Below are positions 10,601 to 18,633 of a stretch of 64,000 nucleotides of DNA, in pieces. A model generated the notes under the pieces. The model worked only from the letters and a program-made list of their open reading frames with translations, had not been told where the DNA came from and searched no databases. The translations under genes were made by a program, and so were the position numbers. Location of the stretch: the NCBI GenBank assembly GCA_016718875.1, contig JADKBL010000014.1:9989-73988 (forward strand), written 5' to 3'. The stretch comes from Bacteroidota bacterium (GTDB lineage Bacteria > Bacteroidota > Bacteroidia > Bacteroidales > VadinHA17). The first letter of the stretch is position 1, and each line of letters begins with the position of its first letter.

Positions 10601-13263
10601 TTCTTATTGACTGGCCCTGGGAATATGGTATGAAAGGCAACACCGAGGGAGCAACACTTCTTGCAATAAATACAGATAAAGAGAAATATGCTCCGGGTGA
10701 TGAGATAAAAATCTCATTCCCATCCCCTGAAAACGCCAGGGCAATTATCACCCTTGAAAATGCCACAGGTGTTCTTGAGGAGATAAGGACAGCAACCGAA
10801 AAAGGAAATACAGTTGTAAAATTCCCAGCTAAACCGGAGATGGCGCCCAATATCTATGCCTATGTAACAGTGATACAGCCTCATGCCCAGACTGTGAATG
10901 ACATGCCTGTCAGGCTCTATGGGGTTGTTCCCTTGATGGTAGAGGATCCTGATACCAGGCTGCTGCCGGAAATTGAGATGAGTGATGAACTACGATCCCA
11001 GAAACCATTCATGGTCAAAGTCAGCGAGACCAACAAAAAGGCAATGAACTATACTCTGGCAGTTGTTGATGAAGGCCTGCTCGATATCACCGGTTTCAGG
11101 ACACCCGACCCTTGGAAATACTTCTTTGCGCGTGAAGCGCTCGGAGTAATGACCTGGGACCTCTACGACCTTGTACTTGGTTCGTACGGTGGAACCCTCG
11201 ACAGACTTTTTGCCGTAGGTGGAGACGAAGCCCTGATTGACAGGTCTGCAGGCAAGGCACAGCGATTTGTGCCTGCAGTCAGGTTCATGGGACCATTCCA
11301 TCTTGAACCCGGAAAAACTAATACACACCCTGTTGTTCTTCCTCAGTACACCGGATCGGTAAAAACGATGGTTATTGCCGGAAGTGATAATGCTTTTGGT
11401 TTTGCTGAAAAATCTTCCTTTGTAAAGGATCCTCTTATGTTACTGGCAACAGCCCCTAGAACAATCAGTCCGGGTGATAAAGTGGCCCTTCCTCTTACAT
11501 TCTTCATACAGAAAGAGGGAATTAAAGAAATTAAGGTTACAGCCTCCTCGAATGAGCTTGTGAGCTTTAGCGGGAAGACAAAGGATATTTCAGTAACAGG
11601 AACTGAAGAGGAGAGCGAATTATACTTTACTGCCGGAGAAAAAACCGGGATTGCAAGGATAAACATAACTGCTGAAGGAGGAGGAGAAACAGCAACTTAT
11701 GCTATGGAAATAGAAGTGAGAAGTCCCAATCCTCCTGAGGTTCGTTCTGAACTGAAAATTATACGGCCGGGTGAAAAATGGGAAACCAAATTCAGGCCCT
11801 TCGGCATTGAAGGAACAAGTTCGGCAAATCTTTCAGTTTCATCCCTGCCTTCAATCAATCTTGAAAAAAGACTCGATTATCTTGTCAGTTATCCCCATGG
11901 CTGTTCGGAACAGATCACCTCGGCTGCCTTCCCTCAGCTCTGGATAAAAGAGATATCAGGAGGAGATGCAAATATGGTTAAGAAGGCATCGGTGAATGTC
12001 GTAAAAGCAATCGATGAGATTGTCTCAAGGCAGATGGTAAATGGTGGAATTGCCTTATGGCCGGGAGCAAATCAGCCCGATAACTGGGTAACCTCCTATG
12101 CCGGACACTTTATGTTTGAGGCAGAGCGTAAGGGTTACAGCATTCCGTCAGGTTTCAGGCAGAAATGGATCTCCTACCAGAAGGCAAGGAGCCTTGACTG
12201 GAGATATGATCCGAAATTCAGGCAGACATCAAACGACCAGGCTTACAGGCTGTTCACACTCGCTCTTGCAGGTCAGTCTGAAAAGCCGGCAATGAACAGG
12301 CTCAGGGAAACCGAGGGCATCCCCGACCTCTCACGATGGTTTCTTGCTGCAGCATTTGCCACTACCGGTCGCCGCGAAATTGCCGATATTCTCCTTGATA
12401 TGAGAAATCTCTCAATTGTACCGGAATTCCAGGATTTCTATTACGGTAGCGATATCAGGGATAAGGCTGTGATACTTTATACACTTACACTTCTGAATAA
12501 AAATGAAGAGGCACTGCCCCTCCTAAAAGAGATCTGTGATAATCTCAGCACCGACTCATGGTATAGTACCCAGTCAGTTGCCTGGGGATTATTCTCATAT
12601 ATGAAATGGGCGGAAAAGATGTCATCAGGTTCAAATACGCCAGCCATTCTGAATACTGTAATTAACGGAGGGAAAAACGATCTGACAATTCAGCCCGGGA
12701 AAATGTGGTCGGCCGATCTTAAAATCAAACAGGGAGATAATTCACTTGCAGTTGAAAACAAATCAGGCGATCCTGTTTATGTAACTCTTACAATGAAGGG
12801 GATCCCATTGTTATCGGATCAGGTGAAGTCGGAAAAAGGGATGACAATGAAGGTTGATTATGTAACAACCGATCTGAGACCGGTTGATCCTAAAAACCTT
12901 AAACAGGGCTCAGATTTTATGATGGTTGTAAAAGTCACAAATACTTCATTCACAAAAGTTGATAACATTGCCCTTGCATGCATGGTTCCTTCGGGCTGGG
13001 AGATACAGAATACCCGTCTGTTTGAAACTGTCACAGGTATAAAGGAGAGCAGCTATGATTACCGTGATTTCAGGGATGACAGGGTAAATACTTATTTCTC
13101 CCTTCAGAGAGGCGAAACAAAGAGTTTTGTGATGGTGCTTACCGCAGCCTACAAGGGTGAATACAGGCAACCTTCAGTATGGTGTGAAGCAATGTACAAT
13201 GCAGGTTATTACTCAAGGCAACCCGGAAATACAGTAACTGTTGCAGGAGATAATATTGAATAG
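7690..13263 (+). CDS. bacterial alpha-2-macroglobulin lipoprotein with intact thioester
   Basis: Large broad-spectrum protease inhibitor, thought to sit in the periplasm and trap proteases when the envelope is breached. About 1,857 residues from ATG 7690. It has a lipoprotein signal (MKYLKIIAVFLLILVVASC), tandem MG-type beta domains, a central region that includes a YGERDVWRPGDS stretch typical of the family, and the thioester motif Cys-Ser-Glu-Gln in HGCSEQ at residue 1405. Alpha-solenoid and C-terminal receptor-like domains follow. GTG at 7669 is an in-frame alternative, but 7690 gives a clean lipoprotein signal. The 3' end overlaps pbpC, the classic A2M-PbpC pairing (as in E. coli yfhM-pbpC) in which PBP1C is believed to repair the cell wall. 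Confidence 0.93.
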   Translation: MKYLKIIAVFLLILVVASCGKKEKKLPQALKKLTHQEVPAPIPVDKGFSQFIEGYTSGIVSANASIEIRFTPEFAATANKNATQLFSFDPNIKGKTEWKNETTLILTPARPLDAGKIYTGTLAIGKLAVIDERFKLFPLRIQVLRKDFRVITGVLECDPEKENSYILQGEIAASDFIDPSETEKFIEAKLGKKKLGITWDHSDNLLHKFTINGIIREVKEQFLTIEWDGSKGGINQAGSKSVIVPPTDYFDVIDIVKYPGASPRIDVVFSDPVDALQDLNGLVHLYPWKEVKTSVQSNIITLYPSDDLTGELTLNIESSVKNNKGILLGEPFQRVLDFTQVPPGIMIEGKGAILPSSQNLILPFKAANLRAVDLKIIRIFENNLPYFLQENDIDQGYSVKRFGRPVYSGRFDLISGSGTNTGTWNLYTINLADYINVEPGVLYKVVLSMRKSYSLYPCKESEEKSNYEELLDISEQQSKEFWDDPDNYYEDNNDNVYYSYGFSWEDRDDPCKDAYFSPDKKVTRNILASNFGIIAKKGADNVLHVMVNDLLTALPVNEAAIDVYDYQLQLITSGNTSPEGSVAIPCERKPFLIIAKKDKDRNYLKVNDGSSLSLSSFDVTGTAPENGIKAFVYGERDVWRPGDSIFLSIFIKEMKKDLPSGHPVQFELVNPQGQKVDNQVQMAEGKNLLVFSTKTSLDAATGNYTANFRIGGATFTKRVRVETIKPNRLKINLAFDGNILGGSKQSSRGTLNVKWLNGSVARNLKSSVDYILKKTTTVFDKYKQYNFDDPVSEFYAETVNIYNNEIDGNGNASLNFNPGSDMVAPGMLNVVFTAKVSEKGGDESITQATYKYAPYSVFAGISLPGLQGKSRMLYTDEDNVVKIVTVDEEGNPVRSEVEINIYKISYRWWWESNEEDLGYYISNNVYKPVISEKITTKNGESSFDFRIGKNDWGRYLIRVTTAEGHSTGKILLIDWPWEYGMKGNTEGATLLAINTDKEKYAPGDEIKISFPSPENARAIITLENATGVLEEIRTATEKGNTVVKFPAKPEMAPNIYAYVTVIQPHAQTVNDMPVRLYGVVPLMVEDPDTRLLPEIEMSDELRSQKPFMVKVSETNKKAMNYTLAVVDEGLLDITGFRTPDPWKYFFAREALGVMTWDLYDLVLGSYGGTLDRLFAVGGDEALIDRSAGKAQRFVPAVRFMGPFHLEPGKTNTHPVVLPQYTGSVKTMVIAGSDNAFGFAEKSSFVKDPLMLLATAPRTISPGDKVALPLTFFIQKEGIKEIKVTASSNELVSFSGKTKDISVTGTEEESELYFTAGEKTGIARINITAEGGGETATYAMEIEVRSPNPPEVRSELKIIRPGEKWETKFRPFGIEGTSSANLSVSSLPSINLEKRLDYLVSYPHGCSEQITSAAFPQLWIKEISGGDANMVKKASVNVVKAIDEIVSRQMVNGGIALWPGANQPDNWVTSYAGHFMFEAERKGYSIPSGFRQKWISYQKARSLDWRYDPKFRQTSNDQAYRLFTLALAGQSEKPAMNRLRETEGIPDLSRWFLAAAFATTGRREIADILLDMRNLSIVPEFQDFYYGSDIRDKAVILYTLTLLNKNEEALPLLKEICDNLSTDSWYSTQSVAWGLFSYMKWAEKMSSGSNTPAILNTVINGGKNDLTIQPGKMWSADLKIKQGDNSLAVENKSGDPVYVTLTMKGIPLLSDQVKSEKGMTMKVDYVTTDLRPVDPKNLKQGSDFMMVVKVTNTSFTKVDNIALACMVPSGWEIQNTRLFETVTGIKESSYDYRDFRDDRVNTYFSLQRGETKSFVMVLTAAYKGEYRQPSVWCEAMYNAGYYSRQPGNTVTVAGDNIE

Positions 13264-15649
13264 TAAAATCATAAAAGTAATTATTGCAGCCGGAGTGTTG
13301 ATCACTCCGGTTTTGCTATCTCCCATGCCCCGTTTCAACCCGCCGCTTGCAACAGTGGCAGAGGCATCAGACGGCACCCTGCTTGGTGCAAGGATAGCAG
13401 ATGACGGACAATGGAGATTCCCCCCTTCCGGTGAGGTTCCGGAAAAATTTGAAAAAGCCCTTCTGACTTATGAAGACAGATGGTTCCGGTATCATCCGGG
13501 TGTAAATCCGGTTGCAGTATTCAGGGCCATGGCAGATAATTTAAAGGCCGGAGAAATTGTAAGAGGAGGCAGTACAATCACAATGCAGGTAGCAAGGCTT
13601 TCACAGGTAAACACCAGCAGAACATACTCTGCAAAAATGAGTGAAATGCTTTCATCACTGAAGCTGGAACTCTTCAGGTCAAAGAAGAAAATCCTTCTCA
13701 TGTATGCAGACAATGCGCCATTCGGAGGAAATACTGTAGGACTGGAAGCCGCATCCTGGAGATATACCGGTAAGCCATCTTCTTCACTGTCATGGGCTGA
13801 GGCTGCTGCTCTTGCCGTATTACCCAATTCACCTTCACTCATCTACCCCGGAAAAAACCAGGAACAGCTGAAGTTTAAAAGAGACAGGCTTCTCAAAAAG
13901 CTTTATGAACTCAATTATGTAGATTCCCTTACACTCGTACTGGCCCTTGATGAACCGCTTCCAGGCGAACCAAAACCAATGCCTGCAAGGGCTCCTCATC
14001 TTACCGATTGGCTATATATCAACAAAAGGGGCCAGACTATAAGGACAACAATTGACCATGAACTCCAGGAAAGAGCTACCGAAATTCTAAACAGTCACCA
14101 GAAAAAGCTTGAAGAAAATAATATTTTCAATTCAGCCTGTATCATAGTTGAAGTAGTGACAGGAAATGTCGTTGTGTATGTCGGTAACAGTACCCTTTCG
14201 GAAACGAGGCTTCACGGGGGAGATGTAGATATTATCCGGTCAACAAGAAGCACAGGCAGTATCCTTAAGCCCTTTTTATATGCCGGCATGCAGCAATCGG
14301 GCGATCTTCTTCCCAACAGCCTTGTAGCCGATATCCCAACCAGATTTCAGGGATTTACTCCCGAAAACTTCGATATGAGCTACAGCGGAGCAGTAGCTGC
14401 AAGCTCAGCCTTGTCACAATCGCTGAATATACCAGCTGTAAGAATGCTTCAGCAATACAATACTGACCGGTTCCTGAATCTGCTCCGGAGAACAGGACTC
14501 ACAACATTTAACAAGCCTGCCGATCATTACGGCTTATCTCTTATCCTGGGTGGTGGTGAAACAACTCTCTGGGAACTCACAGGTGCCTATGCTTCTCTCT
14601 CAAGGGTCCTCAACAACTTTAACAGACATAGAAAATACTACAGGGAAGATTTTCATGAACCAATAATATTTGCAGACGGTAAGACCGAAGAAGATAAACA
14701 CGAAGATGCGGAACCTCCATATACTGCATCGGCAATATGGCTTACCTATGAAGCGCTTCAGAAAGTTAACAGGCCGGAAAGTGAGACAGGCTGGCAGTAT
14801 TTTTCATCAGGTGCGCGACTGGCATGGAAGACCGGGACAAGTTTTGGCTTCCGCGACGGATGGGCAGTGGGCACAACACCCGGCTATGTTACAGGTGTTT
14901 GGACAGGCAATGCAGATGGAGAGGGCAGGCCCGGACTCACCGGGATTACAGCTGCTGCTCCTTTGCTTTTTGAACTTTCCGGACTTACCAATTCTGAGGG
15001 TTGGTTTGAGGTTCCCCGTGAAGAGATGACAAATATTACAGTATGCAGCCTGAGTGGTTACAGAGCTGGTCCTGATTGTCCTGAAACCGTTGAAACTTTA
15101 GTTTGTACAACCGGACTAAGAAGCGAATCATGTCCTTATCATCATATTGTTCATCTTAATAATACCCGCACCATGCAGGTATCATCAGAGTGTTATGATC
15201 CAGGAGAGATTGTAAACGAATCATGGTTTATCCTTACGCCTGCAATGGAGTATTTCTACAGGCAGAAACATACAGGATACATGGTACTTCCACCTTTTGC
15301 TCCAGGGTGCAATTCAGACAAATCAATACCGGTTATGGAGTTCATCTATCCCTCACCAGGAGTTAAAATTTTTATTCCCCGTGACCAGGAGGGCAATCTG
15401 ACAAGGATAATCCCGGAGGTTGCACATCGTATCCCTTCCCGTAAGATCTTCTGGCACCTTGATGATTCTTATATTGCCACAACAAGGTATCTGCATCATA
15501 TTGAAATAGTTGCAGGCACTGGCAATCATACACTTACAGCGGTTGATGAAGACGGAAATTCAATCAAATGCGGGTTTGAGGTTGTAATAAACCGTAGCGG
15601 GCTTGCCCAGTGGGGGGCGGGGGGGGGGGGGGGCTCTTCTTGGCGGTGA
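13256..15649 (+). CDS. pbpC: penicillin-binding protein 1C (transglycosylase/transpeptidase)
   Basis: Bifunctional peptidoglycan synthase, about 797 residues. An N-terminal membrane anchor is followed by a GT51 transglycosylase domain (catalytic Glu73 in YEDRWF; RGGSTITMQ motif), a transpeptidase domain with SILK (Ser335, Lys338) and KTGTS (Lys525), and a C-terminal BiPBP_C domain. Start: TTG 13256, because GGAG at 13246-13249 stands six bases upstream; TTG 13241 is an alternative. It overlaps the last codons of the A2M gene, so translation is probably coupled. The last residues are read from a poly-G tract and look non-native, so the true C-terminus may be altered by a length change there. 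Confidence 0.94.
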   Translation: MNSKIIKVIIAAGVLITPVLLSPMPRFNPPLATVAEASDGTLLGARIADDGQWRFPPSGEVPEKFEKALLTYEDRWFRYHPGVNPVAVFRAMADNLKAGEIVRGGSTITMQVARLSQVNTSRTYSAKMSEMLSSLKLELFRSKKKILLMYADNAPFGGNTVGLEAASWRYTGKPSSSLSWAEAAALAVLPNSPSLIYPGKNQEQLKFKRDRLLKKLYELNYVDSLTLVLALDEPLPGEPKPMPARAPHLTDWLYINKRGQTIRTTIDHELQERATEILNSHQKKLEENNIFNSACIIVEVVTGNVVVYVGNSTLSETRLHGGDVDIIRSTRSTGSILKPFLYAGMQQSGDLLPNSLVADIPTRFQGFTPENFDMSYSGAVAASSALSQSLNIPAVRMLQQYNTDRFLNLLRRTGLTTFNKPADHYGLSLILGGGETTLWELTGAYASLSRVLNNFNRHRKYYREDFHEPIIFADGKTEEDKHEDAEPPYTASAIWLTYEALQKVNRPESETGWQYFSSGARLAWKTGTSFGFRDGWAVGTTPGYVTGVWTGNADGEGRPGLTGITAAAPLLFELSGLTNSEGWFEVPREEMTNITVCSLSGYRAGPDCPETVETLVCTTGLRSESCPYHHIVHLNNTRTMQVSSECYDPGEIVNESWFILTPAMEYFYRQKHTGYMVLPPFAPGCNSDKSIPVMEFIYPSPGVKIFIPRDQEGNLTRIIPEVAHRIPSRKIFWHLDDSYIATTRYLHHIEIVAGTGNHTLTAVDEDGNSIKCGFEVVINRSGLAQWGAGGGGGSSWR
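15612..15633. repeat. poly-G tract (G6-C-G15) at the pbpC 3' end
   Basis: Six G, one C, then fifteen G inside the last codons of pbpC. Such a run is prone to slippage, either in the cell or in sequencing. Changing its length by one base alters only the last few residues and the stop used. 15650-15761 holds no other recognisable element. Confidence 0.8.
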
Positions 15650-15761
15650 GTCTTCACCAAAGCACACAGCGCTGAATTTTTGTTTTAGCGCAAGGAATGC
15701 GGAAAATTTTAGCCCACTTAACCCATTCGAGACCAAATTATACTTACTTTTACTTCAAATT

Positions 15762-16289
15762 ATGAACTACACTGATCCTTCTGAAATATTTCCGGTAGTT
15801 GATGAAGAAGGCAACACCATTGGTGAAGCACCCCGCAGTGTGTGCCATGACGGTAAGAGCATGCTGCTGCATCCTGTTGTACATATACATCTTTTCAATT
15901 CAAAAGGAGAACTTTTCCTTCAGAAGAGATCATCTAAGAAAGACATTCAGCCCGGAAAATGGGATACCTCTGTTGGCGGTCATATAAGTCCCGGGGAATC
16001 TGTTGAATCTGCCCTCAGAAGAGAAGCTTCAGAGGAGCTTGGACTGGAAGATCTTCAAACCGGTTTCATTGGAAAATACATCTGGAAGTCTGCCCGGGAA
16101 AAAGAACTTGTTTACTCCTATTCGGCGGTTTCGGATAAGCAGCCTTTAATAAATCCCGATGAAATAGAGGAAGGAAAATACTGGAGCCTGGAAGAGATAA
16201 AATCAAGTCTTGGAAAAAATTTGTTTACACCTAACTTTGAGCATGAATTCGAAATACATTTTTTAATCTGGATGAAACAAAATACCTAA
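15762..16289 (+). CDS. Nudix hydrolase (YfcD / isopentenyl-diphosphate isomerase-like group)
   Basis: Cytoplasmic Mg-dependent pyrophosphohydrolase of 175 residues. The Nudix box is complete: GGHISPGE, then RREASEELGL, with the catalytic REaSEEL core. The flanking stretch LFLQKRSSKKDIQPGKWD is typical of the YfcD/IDI-like group. The substrate cannot be predicted. The frame is open upstream to 15603, but ATG 15762 is the first start giving a family-like N-terminus, and the upstream part translates low-complexity DNA. One base separates it from the next gene, so the two are co-transcribed. Confidence 0.9.
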   Translation: MNYTDPSEIFPVVDEEGNTIGEAPRSVCHDGKSMLLHPVVHIHLFNSKGELFLQKRSSKKDIQPGKWDTSVGGHISPGESVESALRREASEELGLEDLQTGFIGKYIWKSAREKELVYSYSAVSDKQPLINPDEIEEGKYWSLEEIKSSLGKNLFTPNFEHEFEIHFLIWMKQNT

Positions 16290-16290
16290 A

Positions 16291-16518
16291 ATGAGTAACC
16301 CTGTTAAAATACTGGCCCTTGACAATGAGTTCCAGGCTATGCTTCTTGATGATATTCTGAAAGAAAGAGGTATCCCACATATTATGAAATCGTACCACGA
16401 TTCAGCATATGACGGACTCTGGCAGACTCAGTCGAGCTGGGGACATGTTGATGCTCCCGAAGAGTACCGTGATGAAATATTGGAAATATTTAACAATATG
16501 TCTCAGGAATCGGAGTAA
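16291..16518 (+). CDS. small DUF2007-type protein
   Basis: 75 residues, begins one base after the Nudix stop. The opening (VKILALDNEFQAMLLDDILKE) and the overall size match the DUF2007 family, sometimes called putative signal-transducing proteins. These resemble PII-like ferredoxin folds, and their role is not established. No membrane segment or metal motif. Confidence 0.65.
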   Translation: MSNPVKILALDNEFQAMLLDDILKERGIPHIMKSYHDSAYDGLWQTQSSWGHVDAPEEYRDEILEIFNNMSQESE

Positions 16519-16528
16519 ATGATTGTTA

Positions 16529-16556
16529 TTTGGTATTACTAAACTTCATATATTTG
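16529..16556 (+). promoter_or_regulatory. candidate promoter for the PAP2 gene
   Basis: TTTG at 16529-16532 and TATATTTG at 16549-16556 with a 16-bp spacer, slightly short for a Bacteroidota promoter. It ends 19 bases before the ATG at 16576. Confidence 0.4.
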
Positions 16557-16575
16557 TCGGGCAAAATAAAAAGTT

Positions 16576-17268
16576 ATGCCCGGGAAGAGTAACGCATTAA
16601 GCACAATATACAAATCTGAAGGTATCAGTTCACTAATTAAGCTTTTTAAAAGCAGGTATTTCTATATAGGATTCTTTTCTGTTCTTGCAGGAATGGCTTT
16701 AAATATAGCCTCTCAAACCTACCTTCATAATTATATGAGTGAGGGAAAAACTCTTCCTATGCTTTCCGATCTGATTCTTGATAACCTGCCTGTAATAGAT
16801 CTTTCACTTGTGTATGATATTGTATGCCTTATCCCGATATTCCTGATGTTTATCTATGTGGTTCACAAAAAGGAATATAACCGTGTTCCGTTTCTTCTTC
16901 TGATGATCGGGATCTTTTATCTTGTCCGAGGCGTTTTTATTGTACTTACTCCATTTGGCAACCCGCCTATGTTCGGAGGATCGGATCCGCTTTTCAATGG
17001 TTTCTCAAAATATGAACTCGGGGTATATCCTTCAGGACATGCAGGAAACGTATTTATGCTGTTCCTGCTGGTAAATGATTCTTTGTACAAAAAAATTATT
17101 ATCACCTGCCTTATTATAGTGATAATTGCATTACTGCTTTCGCATGGCCATTACAGTATTGATATCTTTTCAGGGATATTTTTCGCTTATGCAATTAAGT
17201 CATACGGCATGAAGAATTTCTGGATGTTTGATCTTTCCAATACAGTGAAACCCGGGGTACAATCCTGA
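16576..17268 (+). CDS. membrane PAP2-family phosphatase (PAP2_C, sphingomyelin-synthase-like)
   Basis: Integral membrane protein of 230 residues with about six hydrophobic helices. The phosphatase/transferase signature is present as YPSGHAGN (about residue 155) and SHGHYSIDIFSG (about residue 190), supplying the two catalytic histidines and the aspartate. This spacing is nearer to the PAP2_C (sphingomyelin synthase-like) group than to ordinary PAP2 enzymes. It probably acts on lipid phosphates or transfers a head group at the inner membrane. It ends one base before the convergent corA gene. Confidence 0.8.
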   Translation: MPGKSNALSTIYKSEGISSLIKLFKSRYFYIGFFSVLAGMALNIASQTYLHNYMSEGKTLPMLSDLILDNLPVIDLSLVYDIVCLIPIFLMFIYVVHKKEYNRVPFLLLMIGIFYLVRGVFIVLTPFGNPPMFGGSDPLFNGFSKYELGVYPSGHAGNVFMLFLLVNDSLYKKIIITCLIIVIIALLLSHGHYSIDIFSGIFFAYAIKSYGMKNFWMFDLSNTVKPGVQS

Positions 17269-18285
17269 TCACCTGAGCATTCTTCCTCTCTTTTCAATTC
17301 TGCGGATCACCATGTAGTTCACAACTGCTATTAGTCCCATAGCTAAAATAAATGCGGGGTAGGAGATCTTCCAGTTATCCGGTCCAGTCATCATTGACCA
17401 TTCCGACATGCCTCCGATTGAAGCTATAAGTGTCAATGGCATAAAAACAGTTGCAATCAGTGTAAGCCGCCTTACTGAGGCATTTGTCTCGTTTGCCGAC
17501 CTTGTCATCAGATTATTCTGGAGCGAAGTATAAAGCTCCATAAGGCTCGTCACAATTTCACGGAATGTCTCTGCCAGTTCAAAAAATTTTGCAAGGTGAT
17601 CATATATATCCCTGAAATGAGCAACAGTTTTTTCAGTAATAAAAGGACAATCAAGTCTGTAAATTTTAACTAGTATTTCCCGCTCATGGAAAAGGCTTTT
17701 CCTGAGGACCTGCAAACATTTCCTTATCCTCATCAGCTCGGCAGGGTCAAATGTTGCAGGATTATCAAGGATCATATCTTCTGCTTCTTCCAGTTCATCT
17801 TCAAGAGTCTCGAATGCATTGAATTTCTGATCCACAATATAATCGAGGATCCTGTGCAGGAGGGCAGCAGGCCCAAGACGCATATTTCCCGGATCACCGG
17901 AAATGATCTTATCCAATTCAGCCAGAGGTTTTCTTTCGTCAGAATTATGTCCGCTTACTGTTATAAGGAAATTCTTGCCAATGAAAATATTTATCTCATC
18001 AATTCTTAAAATCTTCTGAGAATATTGAAAGGCATTGAAAATTACGAATGTATTATCGGCAAAATGCTCAATTTTAGGAACCTGTTTGTCATCCATACAG
18101 TCCTCAACCGACAGGGGATGAATGCCCAGCTTGTCAACAAGTGCCATTAAATCGGCCTTCTCCGGTTTATAGTAATTAAACCAGATATAGCCTCCTTCCT
18201 TCGATGCTGAAATCGCCTCATCAAGAGTGTTTACACCATAAAACAATCCCGATTTTGAGAAGTGATAATGCTTCAGTTCTGACAT
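17269..18285 (-). CDS. corA: CorA-family divalent cation transporter
   Basis: 338 residues. A large N-terminal cytoplasmic funnel domain (residues 1-270) is followed by two C-terminal helices (about 275-297 and 308-328), as in CorA Mg2+/Co2+ channels. The selectivity loop reads IGGMSEW rather than the canonical YGMNF, so the usual GMN is GMS; this places it in a divergent subgroup and makes the ion preference uncertain. The gene is convergent with the PAP2 gene with no gap. Confidence 0.88.
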   Translation of the reverse strand: MSELKHYHFSKSGLFYGVNTLDEAISASKEGGYIWFNYYKPEKADLMALVDKLGIHPLSVEDCMDDKQVPKIEHFADNTFVIFNAFQYSQKILRIDEINIFIGKNFLITVSGHNSDERKPLAELDKIISGDPGNMRLGPAALLHRILDYIVDQKFNAFETLEDELEEAEDMILDNPATFDPAELMRIRKCLQVLRKSLFHEREILVKIYRLDCPFITEKTVAHFRDIYDHLAKFFELAETFREIVTSLMELYTSLQNNLMTRSANETNASVRRLTLIATVFMPLTLIASIGGMSEWSMMTGPDNWKISYPAFILAMGLIAVVNYMVIRRIEKRGRMLR

Positions 18286-18429
18286 AATGCCGGGCTTTAA
18301 AATTACAGGTACAATTTAGAATAAAAAGTTTGAAGTGCCTAAAGTTCGGAATGTCTAAAGTATTTATCTCACAGGAATTAAACAACTTTAGTTTTTCCGC
18401 GTACACTTAATGAACATATATTTAAACAT

Positions 18430-18476
18430 AATGTTCTGTATTAAGAAACACTTTAAAGTTTCTTATAGAGAACATT
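18430..18476. repeat. nested inverted repeat between corA and pruA
   Basis: An outer 8-bp arm pair (AATGTTCT / AGAACATT) encloses an inner 7-bp pair (AAGAAAC / GTTTCTT) around ACTTTAAA. It lies in the 348-bp divergent intergenic region 18286-18633, so it may be an operator or transcript hairpin for either gene. About 100 bp to the left (18325-18363) the motif CTAAAGT occurs twice in a short tandem. I see no gene in the region. Confidence 0.6.
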
Positions 18477-18605
18477 TGACATAGGACACACAGATATCAT
18501 GCAGAAACAAAGAGATTGAATTTGTTATACTATGAAAATATCTTTAAATGAGATTTTGCAGTATCAGAACTGATTAAAATCAATAATAGATAAGAAGCTT
18601 GAGTT

Positions 18606-18613
18606 TAGTTTTG
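18606..18613 (+). promoter_or_regulatory. candidate -7 box upstream of pruA
   Basis: TAGTTTTG fits TAnnTTTG and ends 20 bases before the pruA ATG. No clear TTTG at -33. Confidence 0.4.
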
Positions 18614-18633
18614 CAATCCAAAAAAATAATAAA

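Noticed and set aside
15603..15761. Upstream in-frame extension of the Nudix gene starting inside the poly-G region
   Set aside because: It translates low-complexity DNA overlapping pbpC; ATG 15762 begins the conserved protein.
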